A DNA stretch of 41,098 nt from positions 1 to 41,098 of the forward strand of contig JAJXYI010000366.1 of NCBI GenBank assembly GCA_021780625.1, given 5' to 3'. Made by a program: the position numbers and the translations under genes. Position 1 is the stretch's first letter, and every line of letters begins with the position of its first letter. Below, in pieces: positions 23,634-30,756 of this stretch. The notes below the pieces were generated by a model, which ran no database searches, had not been told where the DNA came from, and saw only the letters and a list, made by a program, of their open reading frames with translations. This DNA is from a bacterium (GTDB taxonomy: Bacteria > Verrucomicrobiota > Verrucomicrobiae > Opitutales > Opitutaceae).

Positions 23634-25538
23634 ATGAGTTCTTCGCCCGCCTCATACCCCAAGGCCGCGGAGGAACGCGACGACCGCTTCCCTCCCGGCA
23701 TACCCTTCATCGTCGGCAACGAAGGAGCAGAACGCTTCAGCTTTTATGGCATGAGGCAGATTCTATTCATCTACCTGACCTCGCTCTTTCTCGGTTTTGC
23801 CACCGAGCAAAGCGCCGGAACCGGCGCCGTCTCCGACGCCACTCTGCGCGCCACCCAGACCTACCACCTGTTCAACGCGAGCGTCTACCTGTTTCCGATG
23901 ATCGGGGCGATTCTCGCCGACCGCCTGCTCGGCAAATACCGCGTCATCTTCTGGGTCTCGCTGATCTATTGCGTGGGGCAGGCAGCCCTGGCGTTCGGCG
24001 GCCATCTCGGAGCGCAGGGACATCTCTCCACTGCGACTGCGGCCGTCTACGCGGGACTGATCCTCATCGCAGTCGGATCGGGAGGCATCAAACCCTGCGT
24101 GTCCGCCAATGTCGGCGACCAGTTCACGTCGAAGAACGCGCATCTGGTTCAGCAGATCTTTCAGATTTTTTACTTCATCATCAATTTCGGCTCCTTCTTT
24201 GCGTCGGTCCTCACGCCCGTGCTCTACAAATCCTACGGGGCCGCCGTTGCCTTCGGCGTGCCGGGGGTGCTCATGGCACTGGCAACGCTGGTCTTCTGGA
24301 TGGGAAGGAAGCGGTCCGTTCAAGTGCCGCCCTCGCCGGGTGGGCGCCTGGGGCTGCTGGATTTTCTCGCATCGTCATTTCTCTGCGCTCCGTTGCTGGT
24401 GATGGCCTATGTCGGCGCGACCGTCGCGGACGAGGTGGTCAAAGCCGCGATGAGCGACCAGGCGGGAGCCGTGGGGCGGGCCGCCCTGCACATCGTGGAG
24501 GCCGACTGGCCCTACGCGCTCGCCGCACTCGCCGGTCTGTCCATCGGCGCCGCCCTGTTTGCCTGGCGGCAGCGGATCAGACAGGACAACGGGTTTTTCG
24601 CGGTGCTGCTCTATTGCCTCCAGCATCGCGGCGAACGCCGGTCGGGCGAGAGTTTCTGGCTGCCCGCGCGCGCGCGCTTCGGCGAGGAGGCGGCGGAGGG
24701 GCCGCCCGCCGTCCTGCGAGTCATCGTCGTGTTTTCCATGGTCGGCGTGTTTTGGGCGCTGTTCGACCAGAACTCGTCCACCTGGGTGCAGCAGGCCAAG
24801 ATGATGAACCTCACCCTGGTCGTTCCGACCGTCCTTTGGTATGGCTGGCTCATCCCTGCCGTGGTCGCGGCCGCCTGTTTCGGAGCGGTCTGGCTGTTTA
24901 CCTGGATTTCAAACCGCCCGCTGTCGCGCAAGACGACCCTCAGCGCTCTGGCGATCCTCGTCGGCTGGGGCCTGCTTGCGGTCATCCTTCAGGCGATCCG
25001 AGGCGGGACCGAACGCATCGATCTGCTGCCCGCCCAAGTCTCGGCCTTTAATCCTCTGATGGTGATGATTATCATCCCCGCGCTCAATTTCCTCATCTAC
25101 CGCCCCCTCGACAGGAAAGGCCGGCCCATGAAACCGCTCACCCGAATGGCGATCGGGATGTTTCTGGCCGCCTTCGCGTTTGTCGGCGTCGCCCTGATCC
25201 AAATGCGGATCTCCGCTGTCGGCCCGGGCCATGTCCACGTGCTCTGGCAGGTGATCCCATTCTTCATCCTTACGACCAGCGAGGTGCTCGTCTCGGTCAC
25301 AGGCCTCGAATTCGCCTACACGCAGGCTCCGCGCGCCATGAAGTCGACGATCATGGGCTTCTGGCTCATCTGCGTGACACTGGGCAACGTGCTGGTGGCA
25401 TTCCTGGCGCCGCTCGAAACACTCGCGGGCGGCCTCGCCACATTTTTCTGGATATTTGCCGGGTTGATGGTGCTCGCCGCGTTGGTGTTTGTGGCCCTGG
25501 CGGCCACCTACAAGGGGAAAACTTATCTCCAAGCCTGA
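23634..25538 (+). CDS. POT-family proton-dependent peptide transporter
   Basis: About 634 residues with 12-14 predicted helices. The N-terminal signature NEGAERFSFYGMRQILFIYL (NxxxRFxxYGMR) is the POT/PTR2 family motif, including the proton-coupling ExxER element. A second PTR2 hallmark follows: GGIKPCVSANVGDQF, then FQIFYFIINFGSFFAS. The pore-facing WALFDQNSSTWVQQ segment is also present. POT carriers import di- and tripeptides with protons. The protein is longer than E. coli DtpA (about 500), chiefly through the central cytoplasmic/helix region near residues 215-370. ATG 23634 is preferred; a TTG 30 bp upstream adds 10 residues outside the conserved N-terminus. It stands alone between the ccsA terminator and cheD. 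Confidence 0.93.
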   Translation: MSSSPASYPKAAEERDDRFPPGIPFIVGNEGAERFSFYGMRQILFIYLTSLFLGFATEQSAGTGAVSDATLRATQTYHLFNASVYLFPMIGAILADRLLGKYRVIFWVSLIYCVGQAALAFGGHLGAQGHLSTATAAVYAGLILIAVGSGGIKPCVSANVGDQFTSKNAHLVQQIFQIFYFIINFGSFFASVLTPVLYKSYGAAVAFGVPGVLMALATLVFWMGRKRSVQVPPSPGGRLGLLDFLASSFLCAPLLVMAYVGATVADEVVKAAMSDQAGAVGRAALHIVEADWPYALAALAGLSIGAALFAWRQRIRQDNGFFAVLLYCLQHRGERRSGESFWLPARARFGEEAAEGPPAVLRVIVVFSMVGVFWALFDQNSSTWVQQAKMMNLTLVVPTVLWYGWLIPAVVAAACFGAVWLFTWISNRPLSRKTTLSALAILVGWGLLAVILQAIRGGTERIDLLPAQVSAFNPLMVMIIIPALNFLIYRPLDRKGRPMKPLTRMAIGMFLAAFAFVGVALIQMRISAVGPGHVHVLWQVIPFFILTTSEVLVSVTGLEFAYTQAPRAMKSTIMGFWLICVTLGNVLVAFLAPLETLAGGLATFFWIFAGLMVLAALVFVALAATYKGKTYLQA

Positions 25539-25633
25539 TCCGGGGGCTTCCCCCTAGCCGCGCCCGCGTCGTCGGGTATCTTCCATTTGCATACGGACAG
25601 GAAACCCGACGGGCTACAAAAACTTAACTGCTC

Positions 25634-25652
25634 GGGGCCTAAAGTTGGCCCC
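25634..25652. promoter_or_regulatory. GGGGCC/GGCCCC dyad overlapping the cheD -35 element
   Basis: GGGGCC (25634-25639) and GGCCCC (25647-25652) flank the heptamer TAAAGTT. As DNA this is a possible operator on top of the promoter; as RNA on an upstream transcript it would be a 6-bp hairpin. Confidence 0.35.
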
Positions 25653-25666
25653 ATCTGAGCCGAATT
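25640..25666 (+). promoter_or_regulatory. Sigma-28 (FliA)-like promoter upstream of cheD
   Basis: TAAAGTTG (25640-25647) and GCCGAATT (25659-25666) are separated by 11 bases. The flagellar sigma-28 consensus is TAAAGTTT-N11-GCCGATAA, so the -35 matches 7 of 8, the spacing is exact, and the -10 begins GCCGA. Transcription would begin near 25673, about 88 bases before the cheD start. This fits control of a chemotaxis gene by the motility sigma factor. Confidence 0.65.
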
Positions 25667-25697
25667 ATCCTCCGTCGCGATTTATAGACTGACACTC

Positions 25698-25757
25698 ATG
25701 GCCTGCACTCCCACCTTCCTTTCGAGCCTTCCGGGCTCGAGAGCATACTACGATTAA
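25698..25757 (+). CDS. Possible 19-residue leader ORF before cheD
   Basis: ATG 25698 opens MACTPTFLSSLPGSRAYYD and stops at TAA 25755-25757, three bases before the cheD ATG. The junction TAA-GCC-ATG is identical to those of pgpH-ybeY and lipoprotein-resB. A 7-bp hairpin (TCGAGCC 25722-25728 with GGCTCGA 25734-25740) lies inside it. It could be a translated leader that controls cheD, or a chance short frame; there is no ribosome binding site. Confidence 0.35.
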   Translation: MACTPTFLSSLPGSRAYYD

Positions 25758-25760
25758 GCC

Positions 25761-26285
25761 ATGGCAGGTGCCCCAACGATTGCATCCATTTTTGCCCACA
25801 AGGTCGTGGTCGGCGTAGGGGATATGGCTGTGTCAAACAACACCAACGTGACACTCAGCACCTATGCGCTGGGCTCCTGCGTGGGCGTGGTTGCCTATGA
25901 TCCGGTTTCCAAAGCGAGCGGCATCCTGCACTTGATGCTTCCCGAATCGAAACTGTCGGCCGAAAAGGCCGCCGCCCAACCCGCCATGTTTGCGGACACT
26001 GGGCTACCGCTGCTATTCAACGCCCTGTTCGGTCTACGCGCCGAATTCGGTCGCATCCGGCTGTTCATCGCCGGCGGGGCGAGCGTGATCAACGGCGCCG
26101 ACCCCTTCAAGATTGGCGATCGCAACCTTCAGGCAGTCAAAAAATTCCTAATCAGCTGCCCGTGCGTGATCAGCGGTCATGACGTGGGCGGAACGATCAA
26201 TCGTACCGTGCATCTCGATGTTTCCACAGGCACGGTTTCGTTGCGCATGCCCGATTCCAGTCGGCAGCATTCGCTCGCCAACTGA
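25761..26285 (+). CDS. cheD: Chemoreceptor glutamine deamidase CheD
   Basis: The 174-residue protein deamidates (and may demethylate) glutamines of methyl-accepting chemotaxis proteins. Its catalytic residues are Thr34, Cys40 and His57: TYALGSCVGV carries Thr and Cys at the spacing of T. maritima CheD (Thr21, Cys27), and GILHLMLP carries the His (His44 there). The GGA(S) and DVGG loops (IAGGASVING, GHDVGGTINR) also match. No other che or flagellar gene is in the window, so this is an orphan cheD. Upstream is a sigma-28-like promoter and a short leader ORF, which tie it to motility control. CheC partner genes would be expected elsewhere. Confidence 0.92.
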   Translation: MAGAPTIASIFAHKVVVGVGDMAVSNNTNVTLSTYALGSCVGVVAYDPVSKASGILHLMLPESKLSAEKAAAQPAMFADTGLPLLFNALFGLRAEFGRIRLFIAGGASVINGADPFKIGDRNLQAVKKFLISCPCVISGHDVGGTINRTVHLDVSTGTVSLRMPDSSRQHSLAN

Positions 26286-26583
26286 GACGCGGACTCTGTT
26301 TGTGGAACCGGCCCGGGCGCTTGTCGCCACGGGCCGGGAATCACCACAACACACACTTCAGCCTTCATCTGAACCAATCAGATGGAAGCTCTACCCGGTC
26401 TTATCGGCACTTTGATTGGGCAACTGATGCGACGGGGTAGTTTTTCCCATCCGACTGGGGAGATCAACCCATGCCCGTGGTGCCGCAGGGAGGGATTCGG
26501 AAAAACTCCACGGTCAGGCAGGTGCATGGAGACTTGGAATCGGAATCGAACTTTGCTGCGATTCAGTCTTTCCCTCCCTGCCC
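26286..26583. other. 298-bp intergenic region with several paired segments, between cheD and eda
   Basis: No gene is supported. Four sets of inverted repeats occur in order: (1) CCGGCCCGGGCG 26308-26319 with CGCC-A-CGGGCCGG 26325-26337, a 12-bp hairpin with one bulged A and a 5-nt loop, possibly a terminator for cheD although no T tract follows; (2) a 12-bp stem (10 of 12 pair or wobble) at 26360-26371 and 26379-26390 with a AACCAAT loop, whose CCAAT could also pair with ATTGG at 26415-26419 as a pseudoknot; (3) CCATGC 26469-26474 with GCATGG 26524-26529 outside CCGTGG 26475-26480 with CCACGG 26508-26513; (4) GAATCG 26543-26548 with CGATTC 26559-26564, operator-sized, just before eda. No known riboswitch class could be recognised. 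Confidence 0.5.
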
Positions 26584-27222
26584 ATGCCCCTTCCCGTACA
26601 GGACACCATCCAAAGACACCGGCTGCTGCCGGTGATCGAGATTCAGGATATCGCCCAAGCCGAACCTCTGGCCAAGGCCCTCGTCGACGGAGGCCTCCCG
26701 CTTGCCGAAGTGACGTTTCGCTCCAAAGCCGCGCCCGAAGCGATCCGCATCATGGCGGCGTTCGACGCTCTCTGCGTGGGCGCCGGCACGATCCTCAATG
26801 TCGACCAGGCCCGTCTCGCGATCGAATGCGGCGCCCGATACCTGGTCTCGCCCGGCACCTATCCCGAGGTGATCGCCTTCGCACGCTCCAGACAGATCCC
26901 GATTTTCCCGGGCATCGCCACTCCCACCGACATCGGCATGGCGCTCGCCGCGGGTGTCGACGTGCTCAAGTTTTTCCCTGCCGAAGCCTACGGCGGTCTC
27001 GCCACGCTCAAAGCCCTGTCGGGGCCCTTCCCCCAGGTTAAGTTTATACCGACGGGCGGGATCAACGAGCAGAACCTCGCCTCCTATCTCGCGCATCCGA
27101 AAGTCCTCGCCTGCGGAGGAAGCTGGATGGTTGAAAAATCCCTGCTCGCCGCCGGAAACTGGGCGGAAGTCCGCGCCCGTGTTGCCGGCGCCGTGCAGCG
27201 CGTCAAGCAGGCCGCGAGCTGA
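26584..27222 (+). CDS. eda: KDPG/KHG aldolase
   Basis: The 212-residue class I aldolase cleaves 2-keto-3-deoxy-6-phosphogluconate to pyruvate and glyceraldehyde 3-phosphate (Entner-Doudoroff) or 4-hydroxy-2-oxoglutarate. Glu42 (AEVTFRS, general base) and Arg46 are present, and the Schiff-base Lys129 is in VLKFFPAE. The phosphate-site loops PTGGINEQNL and CGGSWMVE also match. Length is normal. The enzyme would supply pyruvate from uronate or gluconate breakdown. No edd, kdgK or uronate gene is adjacent; a GH26 glycosidase follows 135 bp later, which hints at a sugar-use setting but proves nothing. Start ATG 26584 has no Shine-Dalgarno sequence. Confidence 0.93.
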   Translation: MPLPVQDTIQRHRLLPVIEIQDIAQAEPLAKALVDGGLPLAEVTFRSKAAPEAIRIMAAFDALCVGAGTILNVDQARLAIECGARYLVSPGTYPEVIAFARSRQIPIFPGIATPTDIGMALAAGVDVLKFFPAEAYGGLATLKALSGPFPQVKFIPTGGINEQNLASYLAHPKVLACGGSWMVEKSLLAAGNWAEVRARVAGAVQRVKQAAS

Positions 27223-27357
27223 GCCCGCTCCGAACGCGTCCCCGCGTTTCTCGTGCGCATCGGCGCCCTTCGCGCCGTCGTTGCGCCGCGCATTTTCCAT
27301 GTTCGCCGGTCCTCGGCAGCCCTCGCCCAGGGCGTTCCATTCCACTCCCCGTTTTCA

Positions 27358-28401
27358 ATGCGCCCGTTTCACCGTCTTCTCGTCTACTTTCTGCTTTTCG
27401 CGTCCTGCCTTGCGGCCGCGCCCGCCACACCGGCCAATCCTGCCGCCTCACCGCAGGCCCTGAAAATTCTCGCCTTCATCGCCAGTCTCGAAGGCCGGCA
27501 TGGCCGGCACATCCTCACCGGACAGTTTCTCGGTTACGCGACCCAGGACAGTCGAAATCTGCCCGACAAAATCCATGCCGAAACCGGCTGCTGGCCCGCG
27601 CTGATCGGCGTCGATTACGCCGACTTCAACCGCGATACACTCGACACGCGCCTGCCCAACCGGACGGCCCTCGCCTACTGGCGCGACGGCGGCCTGGTGA
27701 CCATCAGCACCCATCTCTACGATCCCACCGCTAAATCCGGCTACGGGTTGCGGGACAAAAATGTGACGCTCGACGCGCTGCTTACGCCGGGGACCAAGGT
27801 CAATCGCCGCTGGCGCCACGAACTCGATCTCATCGCCGACGGCCTCGACCAGCTCCAGAAGGATGGCGTGGTCGTGCTCTGGCGTCCGTTCCACGAGATG
27901 AACGGCGGCTGGTTTTGGTGGGGGCACAAGGACCCCGCGTCCTTCGTGCGCCTATGGCGCGACATGTTCGATTACTTCACGAAGACGCGCCATCTCGACA
28001 ACCTGCTCTGGGTCTATGCCCCCAACCACGGGCAGGACACGACGGCCTATTATCCCGGGGACGCCTATGTCGACATCGTGGGGCTCGATTCCTACACGAA
28101 CCATGTCGATCCGCTGCACGTGCCGGGATATGCCGTGGAGTCCAAGCTGCCCAAACCATGGGGCTTCACGGAATTCGGCCCCACCGGTTCCACGGGCGGG
28201 CAGCCGTCGGGGAATTTCGACTACAGGGAATTCGCGTACGGAATGACCGCCTATTTCCAGCGCACCACGTTCTTCCTGTGCTGGGACGCCAACTGGAGCC
28301 CGGCGAACAACCGGTTTGCCCGCGAATTCTATCGCAGCCCGGAAATGCTCAACCGCGAGGATCTCCCCGCGGGCCTGGCGGGATCGACCGCCAAGCCCTG
28401 A
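27358..28401 (+). CDS. Secreted glycoside hydrolase family 26 (mannanase-like)
   Basis: About 347 residues with a Sec signal peptide MRPFHRLLVYFLLFASCLAA (cut near AAP). The GH26 catalytic pair is clear: acid/base Glu180 in LWRPFHEMNGGWFWWG and nucleophile Glu272 in WGFTEFGPTG. Conserved motifs follow in order: GQFLGYAT near the N-terminus, GLVTISTHLY, WRHELDLIADGL, and the final FLCWDANWSPANN. GH26 enzymes cut beta-1,4-mannan (some act on beta-1,3-xylan or lichenan), so a mannan-degrading role is likely but the linkage is inferred. It has no carbohydrate-binding module. Export to the periplasm or surface follows from the signal peptide. ATG 27358 was chosen over upstream non-ATG starts because it begins the signal peptide. 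Confidence 0.9.
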   Translation: MRPFHRLLVYFLLFASCLAAAPATPANPAASPQALKILAFIASLEGRHGRHILTGQFLGYATQDSRNLPDKIHAETGCWPALIGVDYADFNRDTLDTRLPNRTALAYWRDGGLVTISTHLYDPTAKSGYGLRDKNVTLDALLTPGTKVNRRWRHELDLIADGLDQLQKDGVVVLWRPFHEMNGGWFWWGHKDPASFVRLWRDMFDYFTKTRHLDNLLWVYAPNHGQDTTAYYPGDAYVDIVGLDSYTNHVDPLHVPGYAVESKLPKPWGFTEFGPTGSTGGQPSGNFDYREFAYGMTAYFQRTTFFLCWDANWSPANNRFAREFYRSPEMLNREDLPAGLAGSTAKP

Positions 28402-28416
28402 GATCCAGTGACCGGC

Positions 28417-28428
28417 GGGCGCGCGCCC
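28417..28428. repeat. 12-bp GC palindrome between the GH26 and DUF4097 genes
   Basis: GGGCGCGCGCCC is a perfect palindrome in the 48-bp gap between two convergent stop codons. It may act as a weak bidirectional terminator, but no T tract accompanies it. Confidence 0.3.
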
Positions 28429-28449
28429 ACCCATGCGCCGCCCCCTGAC

Positions 28450-29385
28450 TCAACGCTTGGTTATCCGGATGCTGCCCGCACTCGTGTCCAACACGAGGCG
28501 CGGACCGCCTCCATTGACCGTGCCATCCAGATGATCGCGCGAGTGCCGTCCGTGCTCCTCGATCGGAAAATCGCAGTGCACCGTGCCCGCCGAAGTGTCG
28601 GCGACCAGATCGAACGCAGCCGCTGCATCGAGCTTCGCCACGATCGACCCGCCCGAGGTGTCGAGTTTGCATTGCCCCTTCAGCGGCCCGAAAAATCCGA
28701 CTTCGATGGAGCCGCCCGAAGTGTCGGCCCAGACCGTGTCCTCCGCGTGCTCGACGTGGATCGATCCGCCGCTCGTGTTGAGCTTCAGAGCCCCCTTTGC
28801 GGTCCCGACGTGCAGCGAGCCACCCGAGGTGTCGAGCGAGGCCTGTCCGGTGCATGACTCGAGCTTGATGTGTCCGCCCGAGGTGTCGGCCCGTACCGTA
28901 CCGGCAATCGATCCGATCTCGATCGACCCACCCGAGGTGTCGGCGGATACCGCACCCTCAAGGTCTCCCACTTGGATCGAGCCTCCCGAGGTGTTCAAAG
29001 TCACGTTGTAGTGCTCCGGAACCGTGATGTCCCAAGACAGGGCGACGCGCTCCTTCCATCCTCCAAACCAGCCCCCGGTCCCACGCGAAATCTTGGCGCG
29101 CGCGGTGACATCGTCGCCCGACTGGCTCATGTCCAAGGCCAGATCCTTCAGCACCTTGTCGGCCGATGCGTCGTCGTCGGCAGCGATCTTTTCCTTCAGC
29201 ACGACCCTCACCACCGGATCCTTTGAAGTTTGAACGCGGATCATGCCATTCGAGGTTTCGATTCGGAGGGAGCCTCCCGCTTTCACGTCAAAGGACTTCT
29301 CAACCGTCCGGTTCACATAACCGAAAGCGGAGAGTGTCGTTGCAGCAACAAGACAAAGGGTGCCGAGGGGGGAGCGCAGGTTCAT
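28450..29385 (-). CDS. DUF4097-family beta-repeat envelope protein
   Basis: The 311-residue protein has a Sec signal peptide (MNLRSPLGTLCLVAATTLSA) and a DUF4097/DUF4098 fold. From residue 131 onward, repeats begin with (D/N)TSGGS and recur every 18 residues at least five times (NTSGGSIQVGDLEGAVSA, DTSGGSIEIGSIAGTVRA and so on), then twice at 21. This is a beta-ladder in which each turn is one repeat. Nine TSGG or TSAG units are visible. Function of the family is unknown; members are secreted or surface proteins, sometimes next to LiaF/PspC-type stress genes. Here it is the last gene of a four-gene minus-strand cassette, 54 bp after an ICMT-like gene. Confidence 0.85.
   Translation of the reverse strand: MNLRSPLGTLCLVAATTLSAFGYVNRTVEKSFDVKAGGSLRIETSNGMIRVQTSKDPVVRVVLKEKIAADDDASADKVLKDLALDMSQSGDDVTARAKISRGTGGWFGGWKERVALSWDITVPEHYNVTLNTSGGSIQVGDLEGAVSADTSGGSIEIGSIAGTVRADTSGGHIKLESCTGQASLDTSGGSLHVGTAKGALKLNTSGGSIHVEHAEDTVWADTSGGSIEVGFFGPLKGQCKLDTSGGSIVAKLDAAAAFDLVADTSAGTVHCDFPIEEHGRHSRDHLDGTVNGGGPRLVLDTSAGSIRITKR
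28600..28995 (-). repeat. 54-bp tandem coding repeats inside the DUF4097 gene
   Basis: The codons for (D/N)TSGGS recur with a period of 54 bp, then 63 bp, over about 400 bp. On the plus strand this shows as the recurring words CCCGAGGTGTCG or CCGAGGTGTCGG. The repeats encode an 18- and then 21-residue protein motif and have drifted between copies. Confidence 0.75.
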
Positions 29386-29439
29386 GGATGGGATAACCCA
29401 GCGACTGGGCCAAAGTTTCAGGGTCTTTCGACTCCTGCG

Positions 29440-29904
29440 TCACAGCCATCGGCGCACGGCGACACAATAGGCGCGGTACGGCGCGCCGAACTTGCGGGAA
29501 AGATAACGTTCTTCGCGCCGGATCACGCCCCAATGCAGGGTGCAGGCCAGCAGCGGCACCGCCATCAACATCCACAAATCGCCCGACCAGAGGCCTGCGG
29601 AAAACGCCAGCAGGCACAGCGCCACGTACATCGGGTTCCGCGTGTGGCTGTAGGGTCCGCGTGAGACAATCACCGTGGTGGGATGCGACGGATGGATCGC
29701 AGTGCCTTCAGCTTTCATCGCCAGCCCGGCCCACGTCGCCAGCGCGCAGGAAACCAAGGCCACCGCACCCGCCACACCCCTGGCCGGTAGCAGGGGACCT
29801 AGCACTATGGGGTCGACCCGATGCACGAAATATCCGCTCACCACCACCGCCGTAAAGAGCAGCGGCGGCCAGGCCAGAATTACCGGATGGTCGGGCTCGT
29901 CCAT
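29440..29904 (-). CDS. ICMT/PEMT-like membrane methyltransferase (isoprenylcysteine carboxylmethyltransferase family)
   Basis: The 154-residue protein has four hydrophobic helices (LAWPPLLFTAVVVSGYF, GVAGAVALVSCALATWAGLAM, MYVALCLLAFSAGLWSG, LWMLMAVPLLACTLHW). It ends in the ICMT signature SRGPYSHTRNPMY followed by EERYLSRKFGAPYRAYCVAVRRWL, where EE..L...FG..Y..Y contacts SAM and substrate. The family includes isoprenylcysteine carboxyl methyltransferases and phospholipid N-methyltransferases; the bacterial substrates are mostly unknown. Its place between a small lipoprotein and a DUF4097 gene makes an envelope substrate likely. MDEPDHPV at 29904 is the chosen start; a longer frame upstream overlaps the lipoprotein gene. 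Confidence 0.75.
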   Translation of the reverse strand: MDEPDHPVILAWPPLLFTAVVVSGYFVHRVDPIVLGPLLPARGVAGAVALVSCALATWAGLAMKAEGTAIHPSHPTTVIVSRGPYSHTRNPMYVALCLLAFSAGLWSGDLWMLMAVPLLACTLHWGVIRREERYLSRKFGAPYRAYCVAVRRWL

Positions 29905-29951
29905 GAACGTCGTAATCCCGTGCTTCGCGCCCGCAACCACGCCCCTGCGCC

Positions 29952-30128
29952 TCAATGGCCCAAGGGCACGCTGACCCGCGCCCCGCCTGCCACCGGACCA
30001 TCGCCGGCTTTCGACACCCAGCCATGCATGCCCGCGCATCCCGACGCGACCAGTCCGGCCACAGCAAGGCCCAGGATCAATCGCCACGGCCGCCCCGCCG
30101 CGCGAGTCGAAGGAGATGAGGAATTCAT
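29952..30128 (-). CDS. Small lipoprotein (58 residues)
   Basis: ATG at 30126-30128 opens a 58-residue reading frame with a lipoprotein signal: Arg-rich N-terminus, core LILGLAVAGLVASGC with lipobox ending at Cys31, then a 27-residue mature tail (AGMHGWVSKAGDGP and further), stopping at TGA 29952-29954. Its ATG overlaps the stop of the upstream membrane protein (ATGA), a normal sign of translational coupling. The mature part would be a lipid-anchored Gly/Ala-rich peptide of under 30 residues. No family is recognised. It is the second gene of the cassette, 47 bp before the ICMT-like gene, and may be its methylation substrate or a surface accessory (inference). Confidence 0.55.
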   Translation of the reverse strand: MNSSSPSTRAAGRPWRLILGLAVAGLVASGCAGMHGWVSKAGDGPVAGGARVSVPLGH

Positions 30129-30496
30129 GATCTTGCGGCGCTCAACAGGCGGATCATATAGCCCTCCTGTCGAAGCGTTTCAGAGGTTTTGATTCTAAGG
30201 ACCAACAGCACGACAAAACTCGCGAAGGGAATCAGGATCAGCATACAGGTAAACGCCAGCATCGTGGGCGACAATTTCATCCCCCGAGCAACCTGAAACA
30301 GTGCGATGACCGAAAGAATCAGAGAGCCGAACATGCCCACACCGCCCACCACCATCACCGGAATCACATGAGGCCCGAACCGGGCGACTGTGCCGATCAC
30401 GTTCAGGATGATCGCCACGCCAAGCGTTAGGTAACCGCGGCACAGTTTCGCCAGCTCGGCTTCAGTAAGAGGAGGGGCTGAGATCAGGTCTGCCAT
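30125..30496 (-). CDS. Small membrane protein of unknown function
   Basis: About 123 residues from ATG 30494-30496, or 138 from ATG 30539-30541. The shorter start is preferred because GGAG lies 9 bases upstream of it on the minus strand. Three to four hydrophobic segments are visible (YLTLGVAIILNVIGTVA, VIPVMVVGGVGMFGSLILSVIALF, MLAFTCMLILIPFASFVVLLVL), with a short cytoplasmic tail IKTSETLRQEGYM. There is no recognisable domain. Its stop overlaps the lipoprotein start (ATGA), so it begins a cassette of membrane, lipoprotein, ICMT-like and DUF4097 genes. Upstream of it a GT4 glycosyltransferase is divergent. Confidence 0.6.
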   Translation of the reverse strand: MADLISAPPLTEAELAKLCRGYLTLGVAIILNVIGTVARFGPHVIPVMVVGGVGMFGSLILSVIALFQVARGMKLSPTMLAFTCMLILIPFASFVVLLVLRIKTSETLRQEGYMIRLLSAARS

Positions 30497-30756
30497 GGAG
30501 AATTTCTCCGCACTAGAGCCGGAAATTTCGTCGGTGGCCATCAAAAGCGAGGGCGCGATGATGAGGGCTCCGACCCCGGTTTTTCTGGGCACCTGCACTG
30601 GCCGGGTTGGGTGTCGGGTGTAAGTGCAGGCCATTCGCACAGCGCATCTTCCAAATACCACCGAAGTAAAGCGGGCGTAAATCGAGAACTGCCGTGTTGC
30701 ATCACAGTGCACGACGGCTTAACTAGGCCGTTTGCCAGACACGGACGCCAAGTCCC

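Noticed and set aside
26461..26530. Thiamine, cobalamin or SAM riboswitch before eda
   Set aside because: The conserved cores of these classes are not present, so only an unassigned paired region is reported.
26382..27041. 219-codon plus-strand frame beginning in the cheD-eda gap
   Set aside because: It runs in another frame through eda, is Arg/Ser/Pro-rich and has no family match. The eda frame carries the catalytic residues.
28600..28995. Possible CRISPR array in the regularly spaced CCCGAGGTGTCGG words
   Set aside because: The spacing is 54 then 63 bp, both unit and spacer are coding and drift together, and the pattern follows an 18-residue protein repeat; no cas genes are near.
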